Positions 1-9,111 of a stretch of DNA of 15,505 nt are shown piece by piece. The position numbers and the translations under genes were made by a program. Source of the stretch: Saccoglossus kowalevskii. Taxonomy: Eukaryota; Hemichordata; Enteropneusta; Harrimaniidae. The notes below the pieces were generated by a model. It ran no database searches. It was not told the origin of the DNA and saw only the letters and a list, made by a program, of their open reading frames with translations. The stretch lies in contig NW_003121742.1 of the NCBI RefSeq assembly GCF_000003605.2, positions 1-15,505 on the forward strand. Reading direction: 5' to 3'. Numbering within the stretch: the stretch's first letter is position 1; each line of letters begins with the position of its first letter.

Positions 1-100
1 TTTTTATAGAATTGGCATTTAATCAATCGAAGTGGGAACAAAGAACCTGCTATGCAAAATGAAGTATTTAAATTTTCATACTCTGATATTTTACCAACAG

Positions 101-262
101 GTTCCTTTTAATGTACCATTAACAGTAAACAATGTAAAGGAAAAATGCTGCATATTCTACAACAGTAGATTTACCTCATCAAAATTGTTGGGTGGGACAA
201 CAGGTCCTGAGTTTACCTGTGATGACCAAATTCAGAGTAAAACTAGTTTTTATTTTTATAAG
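101..262 (+). CDS. Internal coding exon, unrecognised domain, upstream part of the alpha-kinase gene model
   Basis: An open stretch of 54 codons lies between a good acceptor (ttttaccaacag, ending at 100) and a donor (gttagt, starting at 263). It is phase 0 at both ends. The peptide starts VPFNVPLTVNNVKEKC and ends TSFYFYK; I do not recognise a domain. An ATG at 32 is in the same open frame, but it lies in what reads as intron, so I do not take it as a start. The next exon (467) also begins in phase 0, which is the reason for joining them. Membership in the alpha-kinase gene is inference from phase and strand. It could instead be the 3' part of a separate gene. Confidence 0.5.
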
Positions 263-466
263 GTTAGTATAATTACTGATTTCCTCATATAAATTTTGGA
301 CTGGTGGCCATTTACTGCTATTCTGAGAGTAGCTCATCGATATTGATTGTTAAAAAATTCTGACATTACTGAAGGATTTCTTTTGTAGTTAGTCTCACAG
401 TGAACACAATCATCTCTATTTCTAATCTATGAACGTACATTTCAAAATGGATGTTAAATGTTATAG

Positions 467-558
467 GCTGATGAAGAAGAATATGACAACAGTGATGATG
501 ACAAGGAAGAAGATGATGATCATGTTGGAGGTGGGGAGATGAGAGAACCAAGTAGAAG
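467..558 (+). CDS. Acidic internal coding exon
   Basis: The acceptor is gttaaatgttatag, ending at 466, and the donor is gtgtgta, from 559. The 92-nt exon enters in phase 0 and leaves two bases of a codon. It encodes a strongly acidic, low-complexity linker, ADEEEYDNSDDDKEEDDD, then HVGGGEMREPSR. Such segments usually join folded domains and are disordered. The two leftover bases (ag) join the first base of the 1203 exon to give a serine codon with no stop. No enzymatic role can be read from it. Confidence 0.55.
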
Positions 559-1202
559 GTGTGTATGAAGCTGTATAGGAAACACTAGTTTATACTACTA
601 GACAGCTAATTACTTAATATTAAGTAATACCTGTACTGTATTTGCTCTATTAAAATCTCATCTCCAATGTATACTTATTTGACTACCCTTTAATTTATGT
701 AAGCACAACTATTAACAGAACAAACATGGTATTGTAATAAATCCAACATCTATGGTATTTGCAAAAATATCGCTGTGTATAGCTATATATCACTGAGCAG
801 TTTCATTGACTCTGCGTTTGATGTGAAGCATTTTGCATTATAATTAGTCTGAGATGCACACCAGACTCTTGTTTTGTGCTCTGTATCACCATTATGCTCC
901 TCCCTCCCTTTTGAATTCATGCGATGACTATTTAATACTTGTGTTACCACTGTGGTCAAGCAAACTTTGAACATCGAACATTACTCTTGAAATAGAATTC
1001 AAACAGCAATTCATGACGATATTTATTGTAATAAAGTTAATAAAAATGTGTCAGATAACTCACAAACATAGTAACTTTCAGATTAGATTCATGGCCAAGT
1101 ATACTCAAAATTGAATGACTTTCAACTAAGTTTTGCAAACAGTACAACATTACTACAACAGGAAGGTAAAACTGCATACATGCATACTTTTTTATTCTTT
1201 AG
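559..1202 (+). other. Intron, AT-rich, no other feature seen
   Basis: This lies between the acidic exon and the 1203 exon. The short open frame at 783-974 on the minus strand has no recognisable product and sits in AT-rich sequence. I see no RNA gene or repeat. Confidence 0.45.
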
Positions 1203-1252
1203 TTTTATCATGAGTGACATAGTTGATTACAGTGAGAACTCAAGTAAAAATG
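1203..1252 (+). CDS. Short internal coding exon
   Basis: A pyrimidine-rich acceptor (acttttttattctttag, ending at 1202) and a near-consensus donor (gtgagt at 1253) bound a 50-nt exon. Read in the phase set by the previous exon it is open and encodes FIMSDIVDYSENSSKN. It leaves one base, g, for the next exon. The splice sites are among the best in the window. The peptide is polar and resembles no domain I know. It is likely part of the linker ahead of the kinase domain. Confidence 0.55.
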
Positions 1253-1637
1253 GTGAGTATTTATACAACATTAATAGATTGAAAATGTGTTAGATCTTTC
1301 ACTCAATGCTTATCATGGTTGGTTACGATTGTTAAATGAACTACTATTGAATGATGAAAGGGAACATTGTAAAATTTATTTTTCAATTGAACTTGTAGCT
1401 GGAACTAGGAATTTTTTTCTACTTGAAAGAATAAATTACTAGGTGTGTTAAACATTGAGGTTGTTATTTGTAAACCAGGTATACTGATTAGCAGCACTTA
1501 CATAAATAACAGTGGTGTGTTATTGCCAAAAGTGATATTTGTCTATTACTGTGATGTAATTGATGGTTTATATATGGTTCTATTAAAAATGCACTTTCAA
1601 ACCAAATTAAGTATCCAAGTATCTTCCATCCTTGCAG
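1253..1637 (+). other. Intron, no other feature seen
   Basis: AT-rich sequence between two well-bounded exons. The long open frame from 1445 is intron read-through into the 1638 exon rather than a separate gene. Confidence 0.45.
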
Positions 1638-1694
1638 AATTCTCAGCTTCAGCTAAACTTAAAAGCTTTGCAAGATGTGCAAGTGACAACCTTG
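1638..1694 (+). CDS. Short internal coding exon
   Basis: The acceptor is catccttgcag, ending at 1637, and the donor is gtaaga, from 1695. The exon is 57 nt. With the single base carried from 1252 it reads EFSASAKLKSFARCASDNL, and it again leaves one base. There is no stop in this phase. It could be the start of the N-lobe of the alpha-kinase domain or the linker before it; the sequence alone does not decide. Support comes from strong splice signals and phase continuity. Confidence 0.5.
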
Positions 1695-1775
1695 GTAAGA
1701 ATATACATGTACTGCTTTTCTTTATTCAACATACTCTGGTCTATGTGATACATTTTTTTTCTCTTTAAATTTTAG

Positions 1776-1792
1776 TTCAAATTTGTGCATAC
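1776..1792 (+). CDS. Candidate 17-nt microexon
   Basis: A long pyrimidine tract and acceptor (ctctttaaattttag, ending at 1775) is followed 17 nt later by a good donor (gtaagc at 1793). With the carried base it reads V-Q-I-C-A-Y and restores phase 0, exactly what the next candidate exon needs. This phase repair is the main argument. An exon this short is easily a chance match, and the real transcript might skip it or use another site. Confidence 0.3.
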
Positions 1793-2195
1793 GTAAGCAT
1801 TCATGAGTTGAATGCACAATAACTTTACTAATTCTATTCCAAACTTCATCAAACTTGGTCACCTTATTCATCAGTATAAAGTCTTCCCTGAGTTTGAAAA
1901 ACAGATGTCCTGTATGAAAATATCATGCAAAAATTGAGAAAATCTGATAAAATATTTTGACTGTTTTTACTTAACTGATCACTGGTGATATGCAACAAAG
2001 GTCATTGATCTCAGTGGAAATATGCATTGTTGTATGTGTTCAATGAAGCAAATCATTTATCTTGTAATAATATCCTTGGGTATGTATCTCCCAAATCCCA
2101 TGGGAATACTATGCTGGGTTTCAAAACCAACTCATGAAGAGAGTTTTTGCACAGTCTGATACACATTTGCAAACCTACCAATAAAATCTTCACAG
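1793..2195 (+). other. Intron between the microexon and the 2196 exon
   Basis: AT-rich sequence without recognisable genes. It contains several scattered GT/AG pairs but none with an open phase that fits the neighbouring exons. Confidence 0.35.
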
Positions 2196-2267
2196 AAAAC
2201 AAGATGTCAGAAAATCAATATAAGCACACCTATGAACTGGGTGCCAATCTTTGATCAAGATCTGAAG
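2196..2267 (+). CDS. Internal coding exon, probable kinase N-lobe region
   Basis: The exon is 72 nt, 24 codons, phase 0 at both ends. The acceptor is aaaatcttcacag, ending at 2195, and the donor is gtaata, from 2268. The peptide includes INISTPMNWVPIFDQDLK. Of the other frames, the one entered with two bases hits a TGA, so the phase-0 reading is the credible one. Placement just before the clear kinase exons suggests the N-terminal edge of the alpha-kinase domain. That is inference from position, not a motif match. Confidence 0.45.
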
Positions 2268-3669
2268 GTAATAGAAAATCTGTTTAGTTCAAAGTTATTG
2301 AATTAAAAACAAAACATAAAAAATACATAAAAAGCAAAACGTTGCATCCACATTTTTAAAAAAAATTTTACTAAAATATATGTATTCTGTATTTGACAAA
2401 CAGTTCAGTTGACAAATGAAAATTCACAGGAATTTGTTTCAGCTATTAGAATGGAATGATAGAGCTTTTATAATACTAGTTTAAAAACTCACTTCAAAAA
2501 CAAAGATTGCAGTGTTTGAAGATGTAGATTCTCAGGAGGCAACAGTACTGTTGACTCCTCTCTCCACTGGACACCAACTAACTATTTAAGTAGATTTGCA
2601 TACAAAGCAGAGCTTGCAACATGGTAGCTATTTATAGAGGGTGTTTTTTTACTTTTCATATAATACAGTAGTCACACAATGAGGCAGTTCATATTTGTCT
2701 CGGTGAAATTATTAATTTTTAACATACACCTGTACAAAATACTTGGACAAAAGCCAGCTAAGATTTTCTGTTTTCTTACATGTTTTATGAATCCATTTAT
2801 GTTTAAATGCAGCACTTTTTTTCTGAGATGAAGCTTTTGTTTTATACTAAAATATCTGAATTACTTTGAATAAAGCTGGAAATTATGTCCCTTAAAATAA
2901 TTAAATTAGGCACCAATGTTTTTGTAAGATATTTATATCTATCAAGGAAATTCGGTAAACTGCTTTCTCACTGTTGTTTCAATCCCAAAACTTGTTTGTA
3001 TTCAAAATTAATTATGACAATGCATATTCATATTGAAACAAACTATGATAAAGGGAATTATATTATATAACAAAGGGCAAGGTCATCAGAGTTCAACTAT
3101 ATTTTATCTTTGCTCTCAACTTCTTTGAACTGTTGTTGAGATGTTCTCTGAGAATTGTTCATTTTATGTCAACAAATGAACAAATCACATATTTTTAGCA
3201 TATTTATGTCATGTTTGGTCAAAATAGACATCGTGAAATACTATTTTGTTGTCTAAAGTTCTAAATTATTGTATCTCATAATGTTAAGCATTATTAATGC
3301 TTCAATAAATGACACAAGACACAAGGTTTTGGCAAAAGTGGAAGGGGGAGCGAATTGCGGATGCAGGCGTCGCAGCGAACAGCTCCATGATGTGACTCGT
3401 CTGTGAATTGCATCATGAAGCTGAGCGCGTGGTACCTGGTTGCAACCTTCCACCAGCAGAGACTGTACAGGCGGGCGTCATGGCTGGCGTCCCCCTGGCG
3501 GGAGCCTGCAGATGGACTCACAACCCCAGGGGGATGGACAGCGTGGGTACCCGTGTAAAGTCTGCTTGGTCTGTGGTGGGAACCCCCAAATTTAAAGGCA
3601 GGATGATGTGTTGCGGGAGATGGGCTTTTAGGTGCATGTCTTTTAACTCTTTGTCACGTTCAATCACAG
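2268..3669 (+). other. Long intron containing a GC-rich island
   Basis: Positions 2268-3330 are AT-rich and show nothing identifiable; the open frame at 2885-3070 is low-complexity and unlikely to be coding. From about 3340 composition changes sharply (see the separate island entry), returning to AT-rich just before the 3670 exon. Confidence 0.45.
3340..3635. other. GC-rich island of unknown origin inside an AT-rich intron
   Basis: About 300 bp are visibly GC-rich with many CpG and CCC/GGG runs, in contrast to the AT-rich sequence on both sides. Both strands are open for 60-95 codons, which GC-rich DNA does by chance. The minus-strand frame contains H-H-G-A-V-R-C-D-A-C-I, which weakly recalls the start of a ZZ-type zinc finger. 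The remaining cysteines of such a finger do not follow in the expected spacing. I see no terminal repeats, poly-A tail or tRNA-like A/B boxes. It could be an old insertion, a retrocopy fragment, or a regulatory CpG-rich element. Confidence 0.4.
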
Positions 3670-3752
3670 GAGGTGCAGTCACAAATGGCTGCTAGGATGT
3701 TATCATTAAATTTTGAAAAGCAAGTACCTGCTACTTTTGGGGAAACACCAAG
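3670..3752 (+). CDS. Internal coding exon leading into the alpha-kinase domain
   Basis: The acceptor follows a pyrimidine-rich tract (gttcaatcacag, ending at 3669) and the donor is gtaact, from 3753. A second possible acceptor, gtgcag ending at 3678, keeps the same frame. The 83-nt exon reads EVQSQMAARMLSLNFEK, then QVPATFGETP. It leaves two bases that combine with t4000 to make Ser, leading into VFHATCC. Helix-like A-x-x-x-x-x-x-F then a proline-containing strand is compatible with the alpha-kinase N-lobe. It lies immediately after the GC-rich island. Confidence 0.55.
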
Positions 3753-3999
3753 GTAACTGGTAACATTGTATTAATATTGATTATAAGTTGCTGAGTTAAG
3801 TTTTATCTCCTGTTAAAAATGTCACTGGTACCTGTATATCAAAATCGTTTCCAGGATGAAACATAAATGTCACATATACAGTACAGTATATACAGAAGTA
3901 GAATGTGACTACACTACCACACTAAATTTTCCTGGGTACAGTATGATTTACCAAAAAAATGTATAACTAAATTCTTGTGTATGCTTCTTTTCATTCCAG

Positions 4000-4208
4000 T
4001 GTATTCCATGCTACTTGCTGTACAAGATAGTAATGTACTGTATATATGATAGAAGAGAAGTTAAAAGGGAAGTTTGTCAAATATGTCAACAATGATGGGC
4101 ATATAAACAAAACACTAGCAACCACAGATAATGGCAAACAAATTTTGGCATTCTGTCATTATGTCTTTGAACATTTTAAGTTCAAGTTATTAGTGACAGA
4201 TCTACAAG
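4000..4208 (+). CDS. Alpha-kinase domain exon, locally frame-broken
   Basis: Acceptor cttttcattccag ends at 3999 and donor gtatca starts at 4209. The reading begins VFHATCC. From 4046 it reads MIEEKLKGKFVKYVNNDG, then a stretch containing A-F-C-H-Y-V-F-E-H, and ends L-L-V-T-D-L-Q. These match the alpha-kinase family pattern: the E-x-x-x-x-G-x-F-V-K-Y-N-N-x-G block, the A-F-x-H block and the hydrophobic-x-D-L-Q-G strand. Alpha-kinases are atypical Ser/Thr protein kinases such as eEF2K, TRPM6/7 and Vwk. The frame is the same at both ends, but codons at 4028-4033 are TAG TAA. The 24 nt before 4046 read plausibly (QDSNVLY) in a shifted frame, pointing to two compensating small indels, one in the TATATA run at 4041-4046. 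The exon is either a pseudogene exon or carries assembly errors. Confidence 0.75.
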
Positions 4209-4694
4209 GTATCAGAATTTGTTTGTATGTTGATATAATCATTAGCATAATATCATTTATGGTTAGATCAATATGTTTTGCTTCATAAATTTGCTACATT
4301 GTATGTTGGTATGTTTTGTTTCCACTCTGATTTGTCTTGTTATATTGTTAACTCTTCTTTAGGTTATTTAGTGACTATTTTTTCACACAGTGGAGCTATT
4401 TGTGCTTCAACTAGTTAAACTATAGCTAATGCTGAACAAATATAAGGCATTACAGTTAAAAAGTTTATGCAAAATCAGCGTCACCGTCATGCTAAATTGG
4501 CATTGCTGTATCATGGCCATGTTTAATAATAGTGAGCACTAACATGTTATATTGTATGGTTTATATGCATGGTTTGTACATACCCAATTGTGACATGCCT
4601 CATCCATAATGATATAAAAAGATGGTCAGCAATGTAGTTACCATGGATAAAGATTTCATCATGACTAAAGTAGTATTTTTCTGTTTTACTGTAG
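4209..4694 (+). other. Intron splitting the D-L-Q-G motif of the kinase
   Basis: The intron interrupts the Gly codon of D-L-Q-G in phase 1. It is AT-rich and contains no other feature I can support. Confidence 0.6.
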
Positions 4695-4768
4695 GTGTTG
4701 GTCTAAAATTAACGGATATTGCTCTTGCCACCTGGGAAGTGATGGATCCAGATAGTCAAGATTTGTGA
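4695..4768 (+). CDS. Last visible alpha-kinase exon
   Basis: Acceptor ttttctgttttactgtag ends at 4694. Two bases complete the Gly left by the 4208 junction, giving D-L-Q-G-V-G, then LKLTDIALATWEVMDPDSQ. The D-L-Q-G-V-G...L-T-D order is the conserved alpha-kinase core strand and following loop. The frame meets TGA at 4766-4768, overlapped by AATAAA at 4768-4773. Family members normally continue with a G-x-x-N-x-G loop and a Cys/His zinc site, both absent here. An alternative donor, gtgaat at 4765, would let the gene continue beyond the repeats. If TGA is the true end, the kinase lacks its C-terminal third. Confidence 0.7.
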
Positions 4769-4808
4769 ATAAATCATTAGATCTAACATATTAGTTCAAA
4801 TTTTAAAA

Positions 4809-6622
4809 CCATCAGATGGTATAGCTGTGTTATTGTGTCTATCCATGGTTCAGATGGTAAAGCTGTTTCATTGTGTCTATCCATAGTTCAGATGGTATAG
4901 CTGTGTCATTGTGTCTATCCATGGTTCAGATGGTATAGCTGTGTCATTGTGTCTATCCATGGTTCAGATGGTATAGCTGTGTCATTGTGTCTATCCATGG
5001 TTCAGATGGTATAGCTGTGTCATTGTGTCTATCCATGGTTCAGATGTTATAGCTGTGTCATTGTGTCTATCCATAGTTCAGATGGTATAGCTGTGTCATT
5101 GTGTCTATCCATGGTTCAGATGGTATAGCTGTGTCATTGTGTCTATCCATGGTTCAGATGGTATAGCTGTGTCATTGTGTCTATCCATGGTTCAGATGGT
5201 ATAGCTGTGTCATTGTGTCTATCCATGGTTCAGATGGTATAGCTATGTCATTGTGTCTATCCATGGTTCAGATGGTATAGCTGTGTCCTTGTGTCTATCC
5301 ATGGTTCAGATGGTATAGCTGTGTCATTAGGTCTATCCATAGTTCAGATGGTATAGCCGTGTCATTGTGTCTATCCATAGTTCAGATGGTATAGCTGTGT
5401 CCTTGTGTCTATCCATGGTTCAGATGGTATAGCTGTGTCATTGTGTCTATCCATAGTTCAGATGGTATAGCTGTGTCATTAGGTCTATCCATGATTCAGA
5501 TGGTATTGCAATGTCATTGTGTCTATCCATGGTTCAGATGCTATAGCTGTGTCCTTGTGTCTATCCATGGTTCAGATGGTATAGCTGTGTCATTAGGTCT
5601 ATCCATAGTTCAGATGGTATAGCTGTCATTGTGTCTATCCATGGGTTCAGATGGTATAGCTGTGTCATTGTGTCTATCCATAGTTCAGATTTATAGCTGT
5701 GTCATTGTGTCTATCTATGGGTTCAGATGGTATAGCTGTGTCATTGTGTCTATCCATAGTTCAGATGGTATAGCTGTGTCATTGTGTCTATCCATAGTTC
5801 AGATGATATAGCTGTGTCATTGTGTCTATCCATAGTTCAGATGGTATAGCTGTGTCATTGTGTCTATCCATAGTTCAGATGGTATAACTGTGTCATTGTG
5901 TCTATCCATAGTTCAGATGGTATAACTGTGTCATTGTGTCTATCCATGGTTCAGATGGTATAGCTGTGTCATTGTGTCTATCCATGGTTCAGATGGTATA
6001 GCTGTGTCATTGTGTCTATCCATGGTTCAGATGGTATAGCTGTGTCATTGTGTCTATCCATAGTTCAGATGGTATAGCTGTGTCATTGTGTCTATCCATG
6101 GTTCAGATGGTATAGCTGTGTCATTGTTTCTATCCATAGTTCAGATGGTATAGCTGTGTCATTGTGTCTATTCATAGTTCAGATGGTATAACTGTGTCAT
6201 TGTGTCTATCCATAGTTCAGATGGTATAGCTGTGTTACTGTGTCTATCCATGGTTCAGATGTTATAGCTGTGTGATTGTGTCTATCCATGGTTCTGATGT
6301 TATAGCTGTGTAATTGTGTCTATCCATGGTTCAGATGGTATAGCTGTGTTACTGTGTCTATCCATAGTTCAGATGGTATTGCTGTGTCATTGTGTCTATC
6401 CATAGTTCAGATGGTATAGCTGTGTCATTATGTCTATCCATAGTTCAGATGGTATAACTGTGTCATTGTGTCTATCCATAGTTCAGATGGTATAGCTGTG
6501 TCATTATGTCTATCCATAGTTCCGATGGTATCACTGTGTCATTGTGTCTATCCATAGTTCAGATGGTATAACTGTGTCATTGTGTCTATCCATAGTTCAG
6601 ATGATATTGCTGTGTCATTATG
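4809..6622. repeat. 38-bp tandem repeat array (minisatellite), about 47 units
   Basis: The unit begins gttcagatggtatagctg and ends gtctatccatg; 4962-4999 is a clean example, and the next unit starts exactly 38 bp after the previous (4924, 4962). Units differ by a few substitutions: ccatgg or ccatag at the end, cattgtg, cattagg or ccttgtg in the middle. A few have small indels, near 5618, 5640 and 5690. Around 5287-5630 the ccttgtg and cattagg variants recur at 114-152 bp spacing, that is every 3-4 units, indicating local multi-unit duplication. Because 38 is not a multiple of 3, the frame rotates each unit; the open frames inside are by-products. The array is cut in mid-unit at 6622 by the LTR. 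Confidence 0.95.
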
Positions 6623-7275
6623 TGTTGTGGACGGATAAAGTCCAGCACAGGTCCTTTCCCTTATTAACACACAGCAAGACAATCTCAGTATGCGAAGTCA
6701 GTCAAAATGAAGGACTACTCCGTTTATTTAGAAACTGGATGACAAAACTAACAAGACTCACAAGTGAAACGTGCTTTCGGTCGGACGCGTGTTTTTGCGT
6801 GTATAGCGCGTGATCGTTGAGATTACTTCTCCTACGTTCGCAATGGGTCCGACTTTTAAAATGGTCAATCTGGTAAGATTGTGTTTGTTTCTAAACTTGT
6901 AATGCTTATAACTCAGCGACTAAAGGCCGGATCGTAATCAGAGAAACATGTATAAGTAACTATAAACACGAACTAGAACATAAAAACATTTGTATAACCA
7001 TCGATCAATAATTGCACAATAAATGGGAATTTTCGATCTCCGCGCGACATATTCCGGGGGCCGACAAAATGGCCTCAATTATTGACGATTTCACAGTAAA
7101 AGTGAAGTCTGTAACATAAACATGAATCAATTGTTCAGAATTAACAAATACCCTGTCAATGAAATGAACATGAACGTAATACTATAGCTCATAGTATGGG
7201 AAGTTTCAAACATAATAACATCAAACTGAGATCAATATACTCATATTTGTAATTGAGAAATGAATAAATGTCAGT
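6623..7275 (-). repeat. 3' LTR of copy A
   Basis: The outer edge is exact: TGTTGTGG on the plus strand (CCACAACA in sense, ending in CA) abuts the satellite at 6623 and matches 13157. The inner edge cannot be set by comparing the two copies because homology continues into internal sequence on both. The upper limit is the pol stop codon at 7276-7278. A TG at 7273 in sense, directly after the stop, is one possible start, but the polypurine tract there is poor. It carries a sense AATAAA at 6723-6728. It lacks 15 bp that the other LTR has. Confidence 0.85.
6723..6728 (-). promoter_or_regulatory. Polyadenylation signal in the 3' LTR
   Basis: The plus strand reads tttatt, which is AATAAA in the element's sense, about 100 bp before the LTR end. 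It is the expected site for ending the genomic transcript. The same hexamer is kept in the other LTR. Confidence 0.55.
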
Positions 7276-9111
7276 TTATTTATTATTGTACATCAGACGC
7301 AGGTTGGCGACTTCAAATGCTTCTCTCCGTGGTCGCGATGACTGCGCTGTGTTTGAATTCTTGGTGGGGGACATTTGGTCTGCGCTGTCCTCAGTTGCGT
7401 CTTCTGGGACACCGTTCTCATTCGGGGGTTTCCCGGTAACTGGTGACGTCATAGTTGGATTTCCCTCAGTCAGCTGTTCGTTGTTGACATCCGGGACGGT
7501 TGGTGGCGACTGTATGGCGCTAGTCCGTTGTTCTTCGACTTGACTCGTCTCCAATAAATACAACTTATTAACGGGACGATTTGTTTTTCCAAGTTTGGTC
7601 TTGATTTCGACGACACGTACAAGTCCATCTTTGCCGGGTAGTAAGCGGGTAACTTTTGCCATGTGCCAATTCACTCGTTTCTCCACGTCGCTATGAACGA
7701 GAACAATGTCTCCCACTTTTATAGTGTTGTTTTTCACACCTCCGGCGGTGTGAGTGTGGCGTTCTGGGAGCGCGGTGGGATACTCGGCTGACCACCTTTT
7801 CCCAAATTGGCGTTGTAGTTTTGCCAAATGTTCAAAGCGAAGATTTACATTATGATGAATTAGAGCGATAGGATCACTCAGGTGGTTTGACGCGTCATAC
7901 GGTAGACTGTATACATTTCTCCCGATCATAAGGTGAGATGGGGTAAGTGGTACCAAGTCGTCTGCGTGGCTAGCGATGTGCGTCAACGGGCGGTCATTTA
8001 TGACAGATTCTACCTCTGTTAATATAGTTTGCAGTTCGTCAAACGTCACGCATGCTTTTCCCAGTACTTTCTTTAAAGTTGATTTGGTTATTCCAATCAT
8101 ACGCTCGTAAAAGCCGCCTACCCATGGCGCGCGTTTCGGGATAAACTTCCACATTGTACGGTGATGCGCTAACAATGCTTGAACTTCGGGGTCGTTCATT
8201 AGTCGTCTCAGTTCGTGAGCTGCGGAAATAAATGTAGTAGCATTGTCCGATATTAACATTGATGGAGTTGAGCGGCGGGCAGCGAATCGGCGAAAAGCTA
8301 GTAGGAAAGATCGGGTAGACATGTCCGGTACGAGTTCAAGGTGAACTGCCCTTGTAGTCGCGCATGTAAACAGACAAACATACGCTTTAGTTACTGTTTT
8401 GTTGGGTGCGCTTCTCATGTATAAGGCGCCAGTATAATCAATACCGCTGATTCGAAATGGAGGTGTCGCGGTTACCCGACATTCTGGGAGCGGAGTAGAT
8501 ATCGGTTTTGCGTAAGCTGGTCCGCTGACTTTCCGGCAGACCACACACTTGTGGAGCACGTGATTCACAACGCGGCGTATAGAATTTATCCAATAGCTTT
8601 CTCGCAAGGCGTTAACCGTAGACTGGGGTCCGCGGTGCATGATACGATCATGTGTAGCTCGTACGATAAGTCGGGTTAACTGATGATCACGTGGTAACAA
8701 TATCGGGTGTTTGGTATCATAAGGTAGATCTGAGTATTGAAGACGACCGCCTAGGCGTAGTAATTTATCCTCGGCGATAAATAGCTTCAGTTGGCTACTA
8801 AGATGACCGTATTTCTTATTGTTATTTTTGGTAGACGCGAATATATCAGCAAAGCGTTCATGTTGAATGTCAGTAATCCAGTGTATTTCTGCATTATTTA
8901 ATTCCGTTGCACTGGGTTTATCTTGGGTGCATTTCTCTTTCGATTTCAGTAGTTGTACGAATCTCAACACATAAGCAGTAATTCGCAAAAGTTTGTTGTA
9001 ATTGTTATTGTAATCATCCAGATTGATCACATATTGTAATCCAACAGGTACTTCCTTAGTGTTTACGGTGCGCGATGCATTGTGACTGCCGACTAGATGC
9101 AGTATTCTCAC
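7276..9111 (-). pseudogene. pol: BEL/Pao integrase with H2C2 zinc finger and DUF5641-like tail
   Basis: The segment is open for 611 codons; the GTG at 9111 is not a true start. The order is: connector with L-L-R-I-T-A-Y-V-L-R-F (about residues 41-51); zinc-binding H154, H159, C189, C192; integrase core with D225 (S-G-I-D-Y-T-G), D289 (I-S-D-N-A-T) and E336 (G-G-F-Y-E-R), a normal D,D,E set; then the DUF5641-like domain (L-R-F-E-H-L-A-K-L-Q-R-Q-F-G and G-D-I-V-L-V). A Ser/Pro/Thr-rich tail ends at TAA 7276-7278. Integrase joins element DNA to the genome. This portion alone looks intact, but it has no intact frame upstream to be made from. Confidence 0.92.

Noticed and set aside
32-292. Small gene starting at the ATG at 32
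   Set aside because: The first 69 nt read as intron ending in a good acceptor, and the donor at 263 cuts the 3' end.
2885-3070. Short plus-strand open frame
   Set aside because: It lies in AT-rich intron sequence and has no motif or splice context.
5629-5811. Open frame with S-I-V-Q and S-D-G-I repeats inside the 38-bp array
   Set aside because: It is a by-product of the repeat; the frame shifts every unit and depends on local indels.
4809-6622. CRISPR-like array
   Set aside because: The repeats are head to tail with no unique spacers, and the context is eukaryotic.
6544-6813. Open frame crossing from the satellite into the LTR
   Set aside because: It spans an insertion junction and has no coherent product.
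6821-6836. Possible polypurine tract (aggagaag in sense) marking the inner LTR edge
   Set aside because: It is not followed by TG and is only eight purines, so it does not set the LTR boundary convincingly.
7268-7543. Plus-strand open frame of about 90 codons, nearly repeated at 13816-14091
   Set aside because: It is antisense to the pol C-terminal tail, and it recurs only because both element copies contain that region.
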